This document shows, in pieces, positions 16,511 through 25,928 of a DNA stretch of 64,000 nucleotides. Source of the DNA: DASYRX01 sp036003845 (GTDB taxonomy: Bacteria > Gemmatimonadota > Gemmatimonadetes > Gemmatimonadales > Gemmatimonadaceae). Each line of letters opens with the position of its first letter. Positions within the stretch are counted from its first letter, which is position 1. The notes beneath the pieces are model-generated. The model was not told where the DNA came from. It worked only from the letters and a program-made list of their open reading frames with translations, and searched no databases. The translations under genes and the position numbers were made by a program. Location: assembly GCA_036003845.1 (NCBI GenBank), contig DASYRX010000061.1, forward strand, positions 6,939-70,938, in the 5' to 3' direction.

Positions 16511-17392
16511 ATGAGAAGCGCGCTGTTGTTGAGTGGTCTTCTGACGTTGCAGACCAGCGCCTCGGCGCAGAGCGGCACCGGCGCTCAACCCGCGGTGCCT
16601 AACATTCGCGTGCTCGCAGACTCAGTTGCGAAGACGGGCACGTCCTTCGCAAAAACTCGGCGCCTCGTTCACTGGGTCAATGACAGCTTCAAGTGGTCAT
16701 ACACTGACTATCAACGGCGCACACCCGAGGAGATTGTCGCGCGACGCGCGGGTAATTGCGCCGAGCTCGCGTCTGTGCTGCACATGCTGCTCGACTCTCT
16801 CGGAGTGCGCTCGCGCTGGATACGCGAGATCAATGTGCAGCCGGAACAGACTCCGCGGCGTCAGCGAACTGCGGCTGAAATGGTCGTCTCGCGCGGGAAA
16901 CAGTATTCGGTCTTTGGCCTGCAGCATAACGATCACGTGTGGCTGGAAGTGTGGGATGATTCATCGCAAAGTTGGTTTCCGGCCGACCCTGCCTACGGTG
17001 TTGTTGGACTCGCGGAGTGGTTGCCGGCTCGGCTTGCGCTCAGCGAGCGTCCAAAGCCGAGGGTTGCCGCAGTTGTTCCGATCGCTGCTGACATGCTCGC
17101 TCCGTTCGTCGTTGTCGCCGGAGAGAGGCGTGGCGGCCCGTACTCTACCGATCGCACCGCTTACTACCTGATCGACGGTTTCGGTCAGCGGTTGTATGGC
17201 GGCGGCCTAACGCAACTTCCGTCCTGGCAACGATGGGTTTCAGCCGTGCAATCGCTGTCACCGCATGCGGCCGCTGCATTTGACGGGGCCGAGAATCTGC
17301 ACGCCTACACCGACGAAATTGCTCGACTCAAAGCGACATACGATGCGCTGGCCCGCGACGCTGTGGCGCGCGGGCTCAAGTGGTCGCGTTAG
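16511..17392 (+). CDS. Secreted transglutaminase-like protein
   Basis: 293 aa from ATG 16511 (a TTG two codons earlier is possible). Signal peptide to about residue 20. The papain-like transglutaminase core is present: Cys83 in RAGNCAELA, His142 in NDHVWLEVW, Asp159 in FPADPAYG, in correct order and spacing. Such domains act as proteases or amide-transferring enzymes outside the cytoplasm. The gene begins 11 bp after the cytochrome gene and ends with a TAG that is part of a CGTTAGG word. Confidence 0.82.
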   Translation: MRSALLLSGLLTLQTSASAQSGTGAQPAVPNIRVLADSVAKTGTSFAKTRRLVHWVNDSFKWSYTDYQRRTPEEIVARRAGNCAELASVLHMLLDSLGVRSRWIREINVQPEQTPRRQRTAAEMVVSRGKQYSVFGLQHNDHVWLEVWDDSSQSWFPADPAYGVVGLAEWLPARLALSERPKPRVAAVVPIAADMLAPFVVVAGERRGGPYSTDRTAYYLIDGFGQRLYGGGLTQLPSWQRWVSAVQSLSPHAAAAFDGAENLHAYTDEIARLKATYDALARDAVARGLKWSR

Positions 17393-17406
17393 GCTCCTAG
17401 CCAGGC

Positions 17407-20106
17407 CTATTCTGATGCCAGCGCTGTATTAGGATCCAGGCGCGACGCGCGCCGCGCGGGGACCACGGCCGCGAACAGTGATACGACAACTACGATCGCC
17501 GTCGCGCCCACGAAAGTGGCGAGGTCTCGTGTGCCCACTTCATAGACCATCGTCGCGAGCAGGCGAGTCATCGCGAGTGCACCGACCACGCCGATAACCA
17601 CACCGATGAGGGCGATGCGCCCGCCCTCCCAGACTACCAGCCGCATGACATCTCGCCTGGTCGCACCTAACGCCAGCCTCACGCCTATCTCTCTGCTGCG
17701 CTGCCCAACGAGGAGCGAGAGCACGCCATAAAGCCCCACGACGGCGAGTGTGAGCGCCAGAATCGCAAACGCACCGATGAGCGTCATGCTGAAGCGCTGA
17801 CGCGCCAATGAAAGGGAGAACACGTCGCTGAAGGTGCGGATCTCGCTGATCGTGAACTGCGGCGACACTTCGCGCACAGCGGCACGCACGGTCTCGATCG
17901 CGTTTCGCGGATTTCCGTTCGTCCTAACGACCAGCGCCAGGCCAGGATACGTGAATTGCGACTCTGGTACGTAGACCTGTGGCGTGGCGTCTTCATCCAG
18001 AGATGCGAGCTTTACGGTCTCAACAACTCCCACCACACGGCGCGTCGGGGAGTTCGGAACGAAGTCAAAGAGTGCTTGCACGTCCTTGCCGACGGCATTC
18101 TGATCGCCACCGAGGTAGAGACGGGCGAACTCGCGATTGACAACTATTGTGCGAACGCCGGGAGCATCGTCACTGCCGTCGAACACGCGTCCAGCCGCGA
18201 CGCCGATTCGTGCCGCCGCAAAGTAGTTGCCGCTCACAACAGAATACTGTGCACGCGGCCCTTTGCCCGGTGGGTCGGGCGGCCGTCCCGGAATCGCAAG
18301 ACCTCCGCCCTCGATGGCTCCCGAAAGTGGGAGTGCGCTTGTCGCGCCAGCTGCGACGACCCCAGGGCTCTGGCCCAATCGTGCTGTGAGCGCGTTGAGG
18401 GCGGTTGCCCATCGCGGTCCATCTGCAATGGGATTGAAACGCCCGCCGACCGGCAGGCCGACATTCGCTGTCAGCACCTCGTTAGGGTCGAAGCCTGGAC
18501 GTGTCTGCTGCAAGCGCACGAAGCTGCGCGTGAGCAGCGTGGCGCCGATGAGCAGAATGAGCGACAGAGCGACTTCCGATATCACCAGCAAGCGACGCCC
18601 TAAGCGCTGCCTGATCGTACCGATCGTCCGCAAGCCACCCGCGTGCAGCGACGCGGCGAGCTGATTCCATCGCACCGATGACGCGGCTGCCAAACCGAAG
18701 GCGACTCCGGCGAGAACAGCGACTGCGCCAGCGAATACCGCCACGCGCCAATCGACGCCAATATCGTCTGCCCTGGGCATCGAGCCAGGCACCATCGCGA
18801 GCATCACTCGCGTCACTACATTGGCGATGACAACACCAACAAGCGTGCCAGCAAACGCGAGGACAAGGTTCTCGGTGACCAGCTGCCGAGCGATGCGCCC
18901 GTGGCCCGCACCTAACGTGGCTCGCAGTGCAAGTTCGCGTTGTCGCGTCGCGACGCGTGCGATGAGAAGACTCGCCACATTGGCGCAAACGACGAGGAGC
19001 ACGAAGATGACGGCGCCGAACAGAATCAGCAGCGAGCGGCGTACTTTAGACGCCGCCTGGTCATTCATCGACTTTACGTGATAACCGAGTTTCAAGTTAG
19101 GCGCGTTGAGATCCAGGAAGTTCTTGATGATGGTCGTGAGCTCAGCCTGCGCCGATTCGAATGTCACATTGTCTTTGACGCGTGCGATAACGGACAGATT
19201 CTGCGTTCCGTAATTGCGCGCGTCGCTCGAGTCGAAGACGAGCGGCAGCCAGACGTCAGTCCGTAGCCCGAACTGAAACGGCGCCGGCAGCTCGGCACCG
19301 CGCGGATATGTGAAGCCAGGCGGCATGATGCCAGTGACTGTATGTGCTTCGCCACTCAAGAACATCGGCTTGCCGATAATCGAAGAGTCGCCGCCGAAGC
19401 GTCGTTGCCAGAGATCGTAGCTAATTACGGCGACCCGCGGCGCGCCTGGTACAGCTTCCGCCTGCGTGAACGGCTGTCCCGCGATCGGATGGACGCCAAG
19501 CACGTCGAAGAATCCCGGGGTGACGCGCGCGCCAGTCACGGGATCTGGGCCCGCATCGCCGTCTCGCGCGAGGGATGAAGGCCATGAGCGAAACGCGGCC
19601 GTGTTGACGTTGCGAGCCTCGCGCGCGATGTCGATGTAGAATCCGCTGCTCAACGGCAGATCCCAAGGTTCGCCTTCAGTCATCCAGATCATCGCGAGAC
19701 GCGACGGATCGTGGTAAGGCAATGGCCGCACGAGCACGCCGTTGACAACGGTGACGACTGCGAGCGTGGCGCCGATGCCTAAGCCTAACGTCACGATCGA
19801 AGCGAGCGCGAAGAGCCTGTTGCGCATCAGCCAGCGGAGACTGTAGCCGACGTCCATCTTGGCTGCTGACCACCAATCTTGACGTTGGCGCGCGGCGTTG
19901 CGCGCCTCGCGTCCGCGGCGCAGCTCGGCGCTGATGCCGCCGACGTCGCCGAAGTGTGCGATCGCGCGCCGGCGGGCCTCGTCAGGTGCCAAGCCTTCCG
20001 CGATGAGCTCGCGCGTGCGCATCTCGATGTGAAAGGCCAACTCGTCGTCGACTTCTCGTTTCGCGTTGCGAACGGAATCAGCAAGACGGAATCGTTTCCC
20101 GGTCAT
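17407..20106 (-). CDS. ADOP-type ABC permease with PadR partner
   Basis: 899 aa. Compared with the other two paralogues it has an extra N-terminal cytoplasmic helical region (about 1-85: DDELAFHIEMRTRELIAEGL, DEARRRAIAHFGD) that is characteristic of the PadR-associated ADOP subgroup. Then MacB_PCD, FtsX (RELALRATLGAGHGRIARQL), second PCD and FtsX (SREIGVRLALGATRRDVMRL). It lies 21 bp downstream of a PadR gene, a standard pairing, so expression is probably ligand-controlled. Export substrate unknown; an ATPase must come from elsewhere. Confidence 0.9.
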   Translation of the reverse strand: MTGKRFRLADSVRNAKREVDDELAFHIEMRTRELIAEGLAPDEARRRAIAHFGDVGGISAELRRGREARNAARQRQDWWSAAKMDVGYSLRWLMRNRLFALASIVTLGLGIGATLAVVTVVNGVLVRPLPYHDPSRLAMIWMTEGEPWDLPLSSGFYIDIAREARNVNTAAFRSWPSSLARDGDAGPDPVTGARVTPGFFDVLGVHPIAGQPFTQAEAVPGAPRVAVISYDLWQRRFGGDSSIIGKPMFLSGEAHTVTGIMPPGFTYPRGAELPAPFQFGLRTDVWLPLVFDSSDARNYGTQNLSVIARVKDNVTFESAQAELTTIIKNFLDLNAPNLKLGYHVKSMNDQAASKVRRSLLILFGAVIFVLLVVCANVASLLIARVATRQRELALRATLGAGHGRIARQLVTENLVLAFAGTLVGVVIANVVTRVMLAMVPGSMPRADDIGVDWRVAVFAGAVAVLAGVAFGLAAASSVRWNQLAASLHAGGLRTIGTIRQRLGRRLLVISEVALSLILLIGATLLTRSFVRLQQTRPGFDPNEVLTANVGLPVGGRFNPIADGPRWATALNALTARLGQSPGVVAAGATSALPLSGAIEGGGLAIPGRPPDPPGKGPRAQYSVVSGNYFAAARIGVAAGRVFDGSDDAPGVRTIVVNREFARLYLGGDQNAVGKDVQALFDFVPNSPTRRVVGVVETVKLASLDEDATPQVYVPESQFTYPGLALVVRTNGNPRNAIETVRAAVREVSPQFTISEIRTFSDVFSLSLARQRFSMTLIGAFAILALTLAVVGLYGVLSLLVGQRSREIGVRLALGATRRDVMRLVVWEGGRIALIGVVIGVVGALAMTRLLATMVYEVGTRDLATFVGATAIVVVVSLFAAVVPARRASRLDPNTALASE

Positions 20107-20127
20107 ACCAGCTCCAACTAAGAGTCT

Positions 20128-20463
20128 TTACGAGGCGTGTGCTGTTTCGAGAGCGCGGTCGACAGCAGCCGCGAAGACCTGCCATCGCCGTCGTTCGGAT
20201 CGCAGTTGAGCGCGGCCCTTCGGCGTGAGTTTGTAATACTTCGCTTGGCGCCCGGTCTCAGATTCTCCCCACTCTTCGCTGAGCCAGCCTTTGCGTTCGA
20301 GGCGGTGCAGCGCGGGATAGAGCGCGCCCTCTTGAACGACTAGAACATCGGCCGTAGTGGTGCGGATCCAGCGGCCGATGGCGTAGCCGTGTCGCGGTCC
20401 CCAGCTGACGGCTTTGAGGATGAGTAGATCGAGCGTGCCAGTGAAGAGGTCGGAGCCGGCCAT
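20128..20463 (-). CDS. PadR-family transcriptional regulator
   Basis: 111 aa, full family length. Winged helix with LDLLILKAVSWGPRHGYAIG, EGALYPALHRLERKGWL and the wing GRQAKYYKLTPKG. These are small dimeric repressors that usually control a neighbouring transporter; here the ADOP gene 21 bp downstream is the obvious target. Ribosome binding site AGGGAG lies 6 nt before the ATG. Confidence 0.93.
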   Translation of the reverse strand: MAGSDLFTGTLDLLILKAVSWGPRHGYAIGRWIRTTTADVLVVQEGALYPALHRLERKGWLSEEWGESETGRQAKYYKLTPKGRAQLRSERRRWQVFAAAVDRALETAHAS

Positions 20464-20484
20464 TATATCTCCCTAGGTGACATA

Positions 20485-20513
20485 GGTATGCAGAGGTGCA
20501 AAGCATAAGTCAA
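20485..20513 (-). promoter_or_regulatory. Candidate promoter of padR-ADOP operon
   Basis: On the minus strand TTGACT (20513-20508), 17-bp spacer, CATACC (20490-20485). The -35 is strong and the -10 weak. The flanking sequence has two direct AGGT copies (CCTAGGTGACATAGGT) overlapping the start region, a possible PadR operator. Confidence 0.45.
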
Positions 20514-20602
20514 CTAGGGGTCCATCCGTCGACGGGTGTCGCTGGCCGCGAGAATCAGCAGAGCAGTGAACGCGCGCCTAACGCGCGGCCACTAATTACG
20601 CG

Positions 20603-21469
20603 TCAGTAAGCCTTGGCACTCGGTAGCGCGAGCCGTCCCGTCACAGTATCCGCGAACGCGCGCACCGCTGCGTAGTAACGCGCTCGATCGACCTCGAACG
20701 CGTGCTCGTGCCCACCGGACACAGTGAGGAAGCTCTTCGGCGTAACCGCGGCTTCGTACAGGCGCTGGCCGTGGGCGTACGGAATGATCTCGTCGTCCGT
20801 CGCATGGATGAACAGCTTCGGCGCCACGATTCCGTGGATGCGTCCAATGGAATTGAAGTCGTTGCTCGACAGCAGCCTAACGGGGAGCCACGGATACAGC
20901 TCTTGCCCGCGGTCGGAGACGGCGGTAAAGGCGCCCTCCACAATGAGACCCGCCGCGCGCACCTTGCTCGCGAGATAGGTAGCCACACCGCTGCCAAGCG
21001 AATGACCGTAGATCACCAATCGCTCGGGTGGCACGCCAAGAGAATCCGTCAGGTAGTGGTACGCAGCCTCGGCGTCGCTATACAGCCCGTTCTCAGTCGG
21101 CGAGCCCGCGCTTTCACCAAAGCCGCGGTAGTCGAACTGAAAGACATTCATTCCTTGTTGGCGCATCCAGGCGGCCCAGCGCGGCCGGCCATACGACGAG
21201 ATGTTCCCCGCATTGCCGTGACAATCGAGAACCCACGCGCCGTTCGCCGAGTCTGCGCCCGGGGCGAAGATCAGCCAACCAACGAGCTTTGTGCCGTCCG
21301 CACTGGCGAACCTGACAATGCGCGGCGCGATGCCTAACGCAGTATCGGGATGCTGCACGACGCGCTCGCCCGGATGGTAGACCAGGGACGTTTCGTTGAT
21401 CTTCACGTAGGCGGCCGCCGCGAGGTAGCCCGCACCCGCCAACGCCAGCAGAGCGACGATTATGCGCAT
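20603..21469 (-). CDS. Membrane-anchored alpha/beta hydrolase (Bem46/ABHD13-like)
   Basis: 288 aa. One N-terminal hydrophobic helix as signal anchor. Oxyanion region DCHGNAGN (82-89), nucleophile elbow GHSLGS with Ser157, acid Asp225/226 in HATDDEI, and His254 in SGGHEH complete the triad. The family acts on small esters or amides outside or at the membrane; specific substrate unknown. Separate transcription unit between padR and cstA, all on the minus strand. Confidence 0.88.
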   Translation of the reverse strand: MRIIVALLALAGAGYLAAAAYVKINETSLVYHPGERVVQHPDTALGIAPRIVRFASADGTKLVGWLIFAPGADSANGAWVLDCHGNAGNISSYGRPRWAAWMRQQGMNVFQFDYRGFGESAGSPTENGLYSDAEAAYHYLTDSLGVPPERLVIYGHSLGSGVATYLASKVRAAGLIVEGAFTAVSDRGQELYPWLPVRLLSSNDFNSIGRIHGIVAPKLFIHATDDEIIPYAHGQRLYEAAVTPKSFLTVSGGHEHAFEVDRARYYAAVRAFADTVTGRLALPSAKAY

Positions 21470-21532
21470 ATTAGTGCCGTTCCAACTCGGACGGTCGCGT
21501 GCATCGGCTCTGCGAAAGCAGTTGAAGCGGCA

Positions 21533-23860
21533 CTAGCAGCAGCGGTTCCCCGGCTTCGAGTACCGCGCGTCCAGTCGCTCCGCGGCGAATTGCGCGGGCG
21601 TGAGTATATCCCCACCCGGTTCAATCCGTCGCGGAAGCGCGCGAACTGCAGCGGCATAGCGTCGCCAGTCGGGTGCGCCGATGATCACTCGCACTGCGGA
21701 CGCCGCCGCGCCAAAGACGGCGCGCGGCGCGAAACGGGAGGGCCGAGGAGCAGCTTCCGAGGCCAGCGCGACACCTAACGGCTCCGCGCGCTGCATGGCC
21801 ATCGCAAGCGCAGGTTCGTATGGGACCTCCGTCGACACAACGGCTTTGCGTCCGCTCAGCGTCGACCACCATTCACGCGCCGACGCCGCAAGGATCACAA
21901 TCACGCTGAGCATGAAGAATCCGGCGACAAACGCATCCAGCCGGTCATTGAAGATGAGACGCCGCGCCGCTTCCGCTGTGGCCACTCCCGCCGGCACGCG
22001 TCCATCCGCCAATGCTTCTGAAAATGCGCGGGCATGTGCGAGGAAGCCGAGTCGCGGCTCGCTCGAGAAGATCTTGATGTAGCCTGCGCTCATCGTCACC
22101 GATACGAGCCAGACGAGCGGCAGGATCGTGATCCACGCGTAGCGTGCCTTGCCCATCTTGATGATGACCGTCGTGCCGACGCAGAGCGCGACAGACGCGA
22201 GGAGCTGATTGGCGATTCCGAACAGCGGCCACAGCGAGTTGATGCCACCTAACGGGTCGGTCACTCCCGAGTAGAGGAAGTACCCCCACATCGCCACGAA
22301 AATCGCGCTCGTCACGACGACGCCAGGATACCAGGACACACGGCCGAGCGGCGCCCACGCGTGCTTGAGCAGATCCTGCAACATGAAGCGGCCAACACGC
22401 GTCCCGGCGTCAAGCGTCGTGAGAATGAACAGTGCCTCGAACATGATCGCGAAGTGGTACCAGAGCGCGAGCGCGCCAGACCCACTGAAGGCATTGGAGA
22501 AGATGGTCGCCATGCCGACGGCGAGACTCGGCGCCCCGCCCGTTCGGGAGAGCAGCTTCTGCTCGCCGATCGTCCGCGTCAGCTCGTTGAACTGCGCCGC
22601 GTCGAGCGTGAAGCCCCAGTTGCGGATCGCTTCGGCGGCGCTCTCGACGGTTGAGCCTAACGCTGCGGCGGGAGCATTGATAGCGAAGTAGACGCCCGGC
22701 GTGAGTGCGCATGCCGCGACGAGCGCGAGCGTGGCCACGAGCGACTCAGTCAGCATCGCACCGTACCCAATGAAGCGGGCATCAGGCTCGCGTTGGAGGA
22801 TCTTTGGGGTTGTGCCTGACGAGATGAGCGAGTGGAAGCCCGAAATCGCGCCACACGCGATCGTTATAAAAGCGAATGGGAATAGTTTGCCGGCGAACAC
22901 CGGACCTGTCCCGTCGATGAAACGCGTGACGGCCGGCATGTGCAGGGGAGGCAGGTATATCAGGATGCCGAGTGCCAGCAAGAGAACGACGCCGATCTTC
23001 ACGAACGCCGAGAGGTAATCGCGCGGCGCGAGCAGCAACCAGACCGGAAGAACGGACGCCGCGAAGCCGTAGATCATGATTGCCCACGCGATCGTCGTCC
23101 GCTGCAGCGTGAACATCGGCCCGTACACCGGATGCTCGGCGACCGAGCGGCCGGCATAGAGCGCCACGATCAATAAGACAAGGCCGATCGCTGTCGCTTC
23201 GAGAACCTTGTGCGGGCGAATCCAACGCATGTACGCGCCCATGATCAGCGCGATTGGAATCGTGAGCCCTACGGTCACGATCCCCCACGGGCTCTCGCCT
23301 AACGCGTTGACGACAACGAGCGCGAGCACGGCGATGAGCACGATCATGATGCCGAGGACGGCGACGAGCGCTGTGAATCCGGCGGCGGTCCCGATCTCTT
23401 CCTTCGCCATCTGGCCGAGCGTCTTGCCGTTGCGCCTAACGGAAGACGCCAAAATGACGAAGTCCTGCACGGCGCCACCGAGCGCGACGCCGATGATGAT
23501 CCAGAGGGCGCCAGGCAGGTAGCCGAACTGGGCTGCGAGCGTCGGGCCAACGAGCGGGCCAGGGCCGGCGATGGCCGCGAAGTGGTGGCCGAAGACGATC
23601 CAGCGATTTGTGGGGACGTAGTCGCGGCCGTCGTTCAGGCGCTCCGACGGCGTTTTGCGTGTCGGATCGAGCGCGAAGACATTGCTCGAGATGATGCGGC
23701 TGTAGAACCGGAACGCGACCAGATAGCAGCACACAGCTGCTGTCACGAGCCAGGCCGCGTTGATCGTCTCGCCGCGTTTGAGCGCGACATAGCTCAGTGC
23801 GCCCACACCAACAGTACCGACTGCAATCCAAATCAGATTTGGGACTATACGACGCATCAT
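21533..23860 (-). CDS. cstA: CstA pyruvate/peptide transporter fused to YbdD domain
   Basis: 775 aa. Residues ~1-690 are a full CstA-family carrier with about 16-18 helices (conserved NRWIVFGHHFAAIAGPGPLVGP and GTTPKIL). Family members import peptides or pyruvate during carbon limitation. The last ~62 residues (714-775) match the separate small protein YbdD/YjiX (DUF466): IIGAPDW, then ERLDARY and a terminal RCC. In Escherichia coli YbdD is a separate small protein encoded beside cstA; here it is covalently fused. Two ATGs are adjacent; the second (23857) has a better spaced GAGGG. Confidence 0.93.
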   Translation of the reverse strand: MMRRIVPNLIWIAVGTVGVGALSYVALKRGETINAAWLVTAAVCCYLVAFRFYSRIISSNVFALDPTRKTPSERLNDGRDYVPTNRWIVFGHHFAAIAGPGPLVGPTLAAQFGYLPGALWIIIGVALGGAVQDFVILASSVRRNGKTLGQMAKEEIGTAAGFTALVAVLGIMIVLIAVLALVVVNALGESPWGIVTVGLTIPIALIMGAYMRWIRPHKVLEATAIGLVLLIVALYAGRSVAEHPVYGPMFTLQRTTIAWAIMIYGFAASVLPVWLLLAPRDYLSAFVKIGVVLLLALGILIYLPPLHMPAVTRFIDGTGPVFAGKLFPFAFITIACGAISGFHSLISSGTTPKILQREPDARFIGYGAMLTESLVATLALVAACALTPGVYFAINAPAAALGSTVESAAEAIRNWGFTLDAAQFNELTRTIGEQKLLSRTGGAPSLAVGMATIFSNAFSGSGALALWYHFAIMFEALFILTTLDAGTRVGRFMLQDLLKHAWAPLGRVSWYPGVVVTSAIFVAMWGYFLYSGVTDPLGGINSLWPLFGIANQLLASVALCVGTTVIIKMGKARYAWITILPLVWLVSVTMSAGYIKIFSSEPRLGFLAHARAFSEALADGRVPAGVATAEAARRLIFNDRLDAFVAGFFMLSVIVILAASAREWWSTLSGRKAVVSTEVPYEPALAMAMQRAEPLGVALASEAAPRPSRFAPRAVFGAAASAVRVIIGAPDWRRYAAAVRALPRRIEPGGDILTPAQFAAERLDARYSKPGNRCC

Positions 23861-23903
23861 TCCCTCATCCTGAGGCCGGCGACAATCTAAGAGCCAGCAC
23901 CTT

Positions 23904-23936
23904 AGGGGTTAGGGGATGGGGGTTAGGGGTTAGGGA
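23904..23936 (+). repeat. G-rich GGGGTTA tandem tract
   Basis: About four GGGGTTA units (one changed to GGGGATGG) in the 119-bp divergent spacer between cstA and the isocitrate dehydrogenase gene. The tract fits a G-quadruplex pattern and resembles telomere-like repeats, although the window is plainly chromosomal. It could affect either divergent promoter. Confidence 0.75.
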
Positions 23937-23979
23937 ACGACCTGACCCACCTTAGGTTACCGACGCGCATTCAGTCCTC

Positions 23980-25038
23980 ATGAAGAACATTCCTTGTACG
24001 CTGATTCCCGGTGATGGGATTGGGCCGGACATCACAGACGCGACACTGCGCGTGCTGGACGCAGTTCGTGCAACGGGTGGCGTCGCCTTCGAGTGGGATC
24101 GACAGCTCGCCGGTATGGCTGCGGTCAAAGCAGTCAACGATCCGATGCCTGACGCGACGCTCGAGTCCATCAAACGCACGCGTCTGGCGCTCAAGGGACC
24201 GCTGGAGACGCCGTCCGGGGGAGGCTATCGCTCGGTGAATGTCGCGCTGCGTAAGGCGTTCGATCTCTACGCCAACGTGCGCCCGACGAAAGACATGATC
24301 CCAGGCGGCCGCTTCGACAACGTCGACATCGTGCTGGTACGTGAGAACACCGAAGGTCTCTACGCTGGCCTGGAGCACTACATCAAGATTGGCACGGATG
24401 AAAAGGCCGCCGCGCAGTCTGTGGCGCTGGTGACGCGCGTCGGCTCGGAGCGTGTCATCCGCTATGCGTTTGAGTACGCGGTGCGGCACGGGCGCAAGCG
24501 CCTAACGCTTGTGCACAAGGCGAATATCCTGAAATACTCGCAAGGGCTCTTTCGCGAGATCGGCCAGCAGGTCGCCACCGAGTATCAGGGGAAGATCGCG
24601 TACGACGAGCAGATCATCGACGCGATGGCGATGAAGCTCGTGCTGTACCCTGAAAAGTTCGACGTACTCGTCACGACGAACATGTTCGGCGACATTCTCT
24701 CGGATTTGGCGTCGGGGCTCGTGGGCGGACTGGGTCTCGCACCGGGAGCCAACATCGGTGAGCATGCCGCGATCTTCGAAGCCGTGCACGGAACGGCGCC
24801 GGACATCGCGGGGCAGGGCATCGCCAATCCGGGCGCACTGATTCTGGCTGCGTGTCTGATGCTCGAACACGTGGGCGACCTAACGAGTGCTGCTCGCATC
24901 CGTGCAGCGCTCGAGGCGGTGTTACGTGAGGGGAAGGTGCTGACGCGCGACCTGGGTGGCACCGCGACGACCCTGCAGTTCAGCGACCACATCATTGGCA
25001 AGCTCGAGTCCAGCGCCATCCCAGCCGCCGCGCGCTAG
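23980..25038 (+). CDS. NAD-type isocitrate/isopropylmalate-family dehydrogenase, probably isocitrate dehydrogenase
   Basis: 352 aa. LIPGDGIGPDI at the N-terminus, substrate-binding S85, N87, R91, R101 in SGGGYRSVNVALRK...ANVRP, then KANILKYSQGLF and DILSDLASGLVGGLGLAPGANIG. The TPSGGG and YANVRPTK signature fits NAD-dependent isocitrate dehydrogenase rather than LeuB, which would have a different substrate loop. The reaction is isocitrate to 2-oxoglutarate in the TCA cycle. Homoisocitrate or tartrate dehydrogenase activity cannot be excluded. Confidence 0.85.
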   Translation: MKNIPCTLIPGDGIGPDITDATLRVLDAVRATGGVAFEWDRQLAGMAAVKAVNDPMPDATLESIKRTRLALKGPLETPSGGGYRSVNVALRKAFDLYANVRPTKDMIPGGRFDNVDIVLVRENTEGLYAGLEHYIKIGTDEKAAAQSVALVTRVGSERVIRYAFEYAVRHGRKRLTLVHKANILKYSQGLFREIGQQVATEYQGKIAYDEQIIDAMAMKLVLYPEKFDVLVTTNMFGDILSDLASGLVGGLGLAPGANIGEHAAIFEAVHGTAPDIAGQGIANPGALILAACLMLEHVGDLTSAARIRAALEAVLREGKVLTRDLGGTATTLQFSDHIIGKLESSAIPAAAR

Positions 25039-25900
25039 CGGAGCGGAATCGGGGCGCGCGCTGCGCGTTCTGCAGGTCGGCGATTTTCACCTGGCCAAGC
25101 CGGCGCGACCCGATCTCATCGCCGCGCTGGAGACGCTGCTCGCCCGCGAGCGCTACGACGTCGTAGTGTTTTGCGGCGATTTCGCGCAGCGATCACGCAT
25201 GGGTGAGTTCATCGCTGGGACTGCACTCGTTAGGTACGCGCGCCAATTTGGACAAACGATCGCGGTACCGGGAAACCATGACGTGGCGTGGTGGCGATCG
25301 CCGCTGCACCTGCTTGGCGAGGAGCGGATCACGCGCAAGTATCGCCGTTGGCTCGATCCGAACGTGGAACCGGTGTTGAGCGTGAATGGCGCCACATTCG
25401 TCGGGCTCAACAGCTCGCACGGGATCGCCCCGTACACGCTGACGACTCGACTGCGCGACCTGGCAGTGGTTGGTATGGTCACGGACGCGCAGCTCGATCG
25501 CTGCAAGACGCTGCTTGCTCGAATTTCCCCCGGCGACCTCCGCGCGATCGTCATGCACCACAATCCCGTGCGCGGTGAGCTGTCGCAACGTTTTGGCATC
25601 CCCAATCACCGCAAAGTCCTGACAGCGTTTGCCGCGGCCGGCTGCGACCTCGTGCTCGCTGCGCACGACCATCAGGAGCGCGTCGAAGCTGTGACGCTGC
25701 CGGACGGCAGGGGCGGGAATCGAACCGTGGTCGTGTCGGTTTGTGGGACAATCAGCTCGCGCTCACGCGGCGGGCGGCCGTGCTCTGCGACAGCTGTCAC
25801 CATCGACAGTAGCTCGATGACCTTCGACATTCTGATGGCGAGCGACGCTCGCCCATCATTCGAGCCAGCGCAGCGACTCGTCTTCCCTCGCGCACCCTGA
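24956..25900 (+). CDS. Calcineurin-like metallophosphoesterase
   Basis: All five family motifs are present: GDFH, FCGDFAQ, PGNHD, MHHNP and AAHDHQ, giving a two-metal phosphoesterase (cAMP phosphodiesterase-like or nucleotidase). The start is uncertain: the conserved region begins at about 25060 and no ATG or GTG lies close upstream. The GTG at 24956 or a TTG at 24992, both inside the end of the dehydrogenase gene, are the only candidates, so an ~80-bp overlap and coupling are likely. Substrate unknown. Confidence 0.8.
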   Translation: MAPRRPCSSATTSLASSSPAPSQPPRASGAESGRALRVLQVGDFHLAKPARPDLIAALETLLARERYDVVVFCGDFAQRSRMGEFIAGTALVRYARQFGQTIAVPGNHDVAWWRSPLHLLGEERITRKYRRWLDPNVEPVLSVNGATFVGLNSSHGIAPYTLTTRLRDLAVVGMVTDAQLDRCKTLLARISPGDLRAIVMHHNPVRGELSQRFGIPNHRKVLTAFAAAGCDLVLAAHDHQERVEAVTLPDGRGGNRTVVVSVCGTISSRSRGGRPCSATAVTIDSSSMTFDILMASDARPSFEPAQRLVFPRAP

Positions 25901-25928
25901 AGCCACTCACGTAGCTTCCGCGCCACTT

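Noticed and set aside
23904..23936. Telomere-like repeat suggesting a linear chromosome end
   Set aside because: It is internal, flanked by ordinary housekeeping genes, and related tracts occur at two other internal sites.
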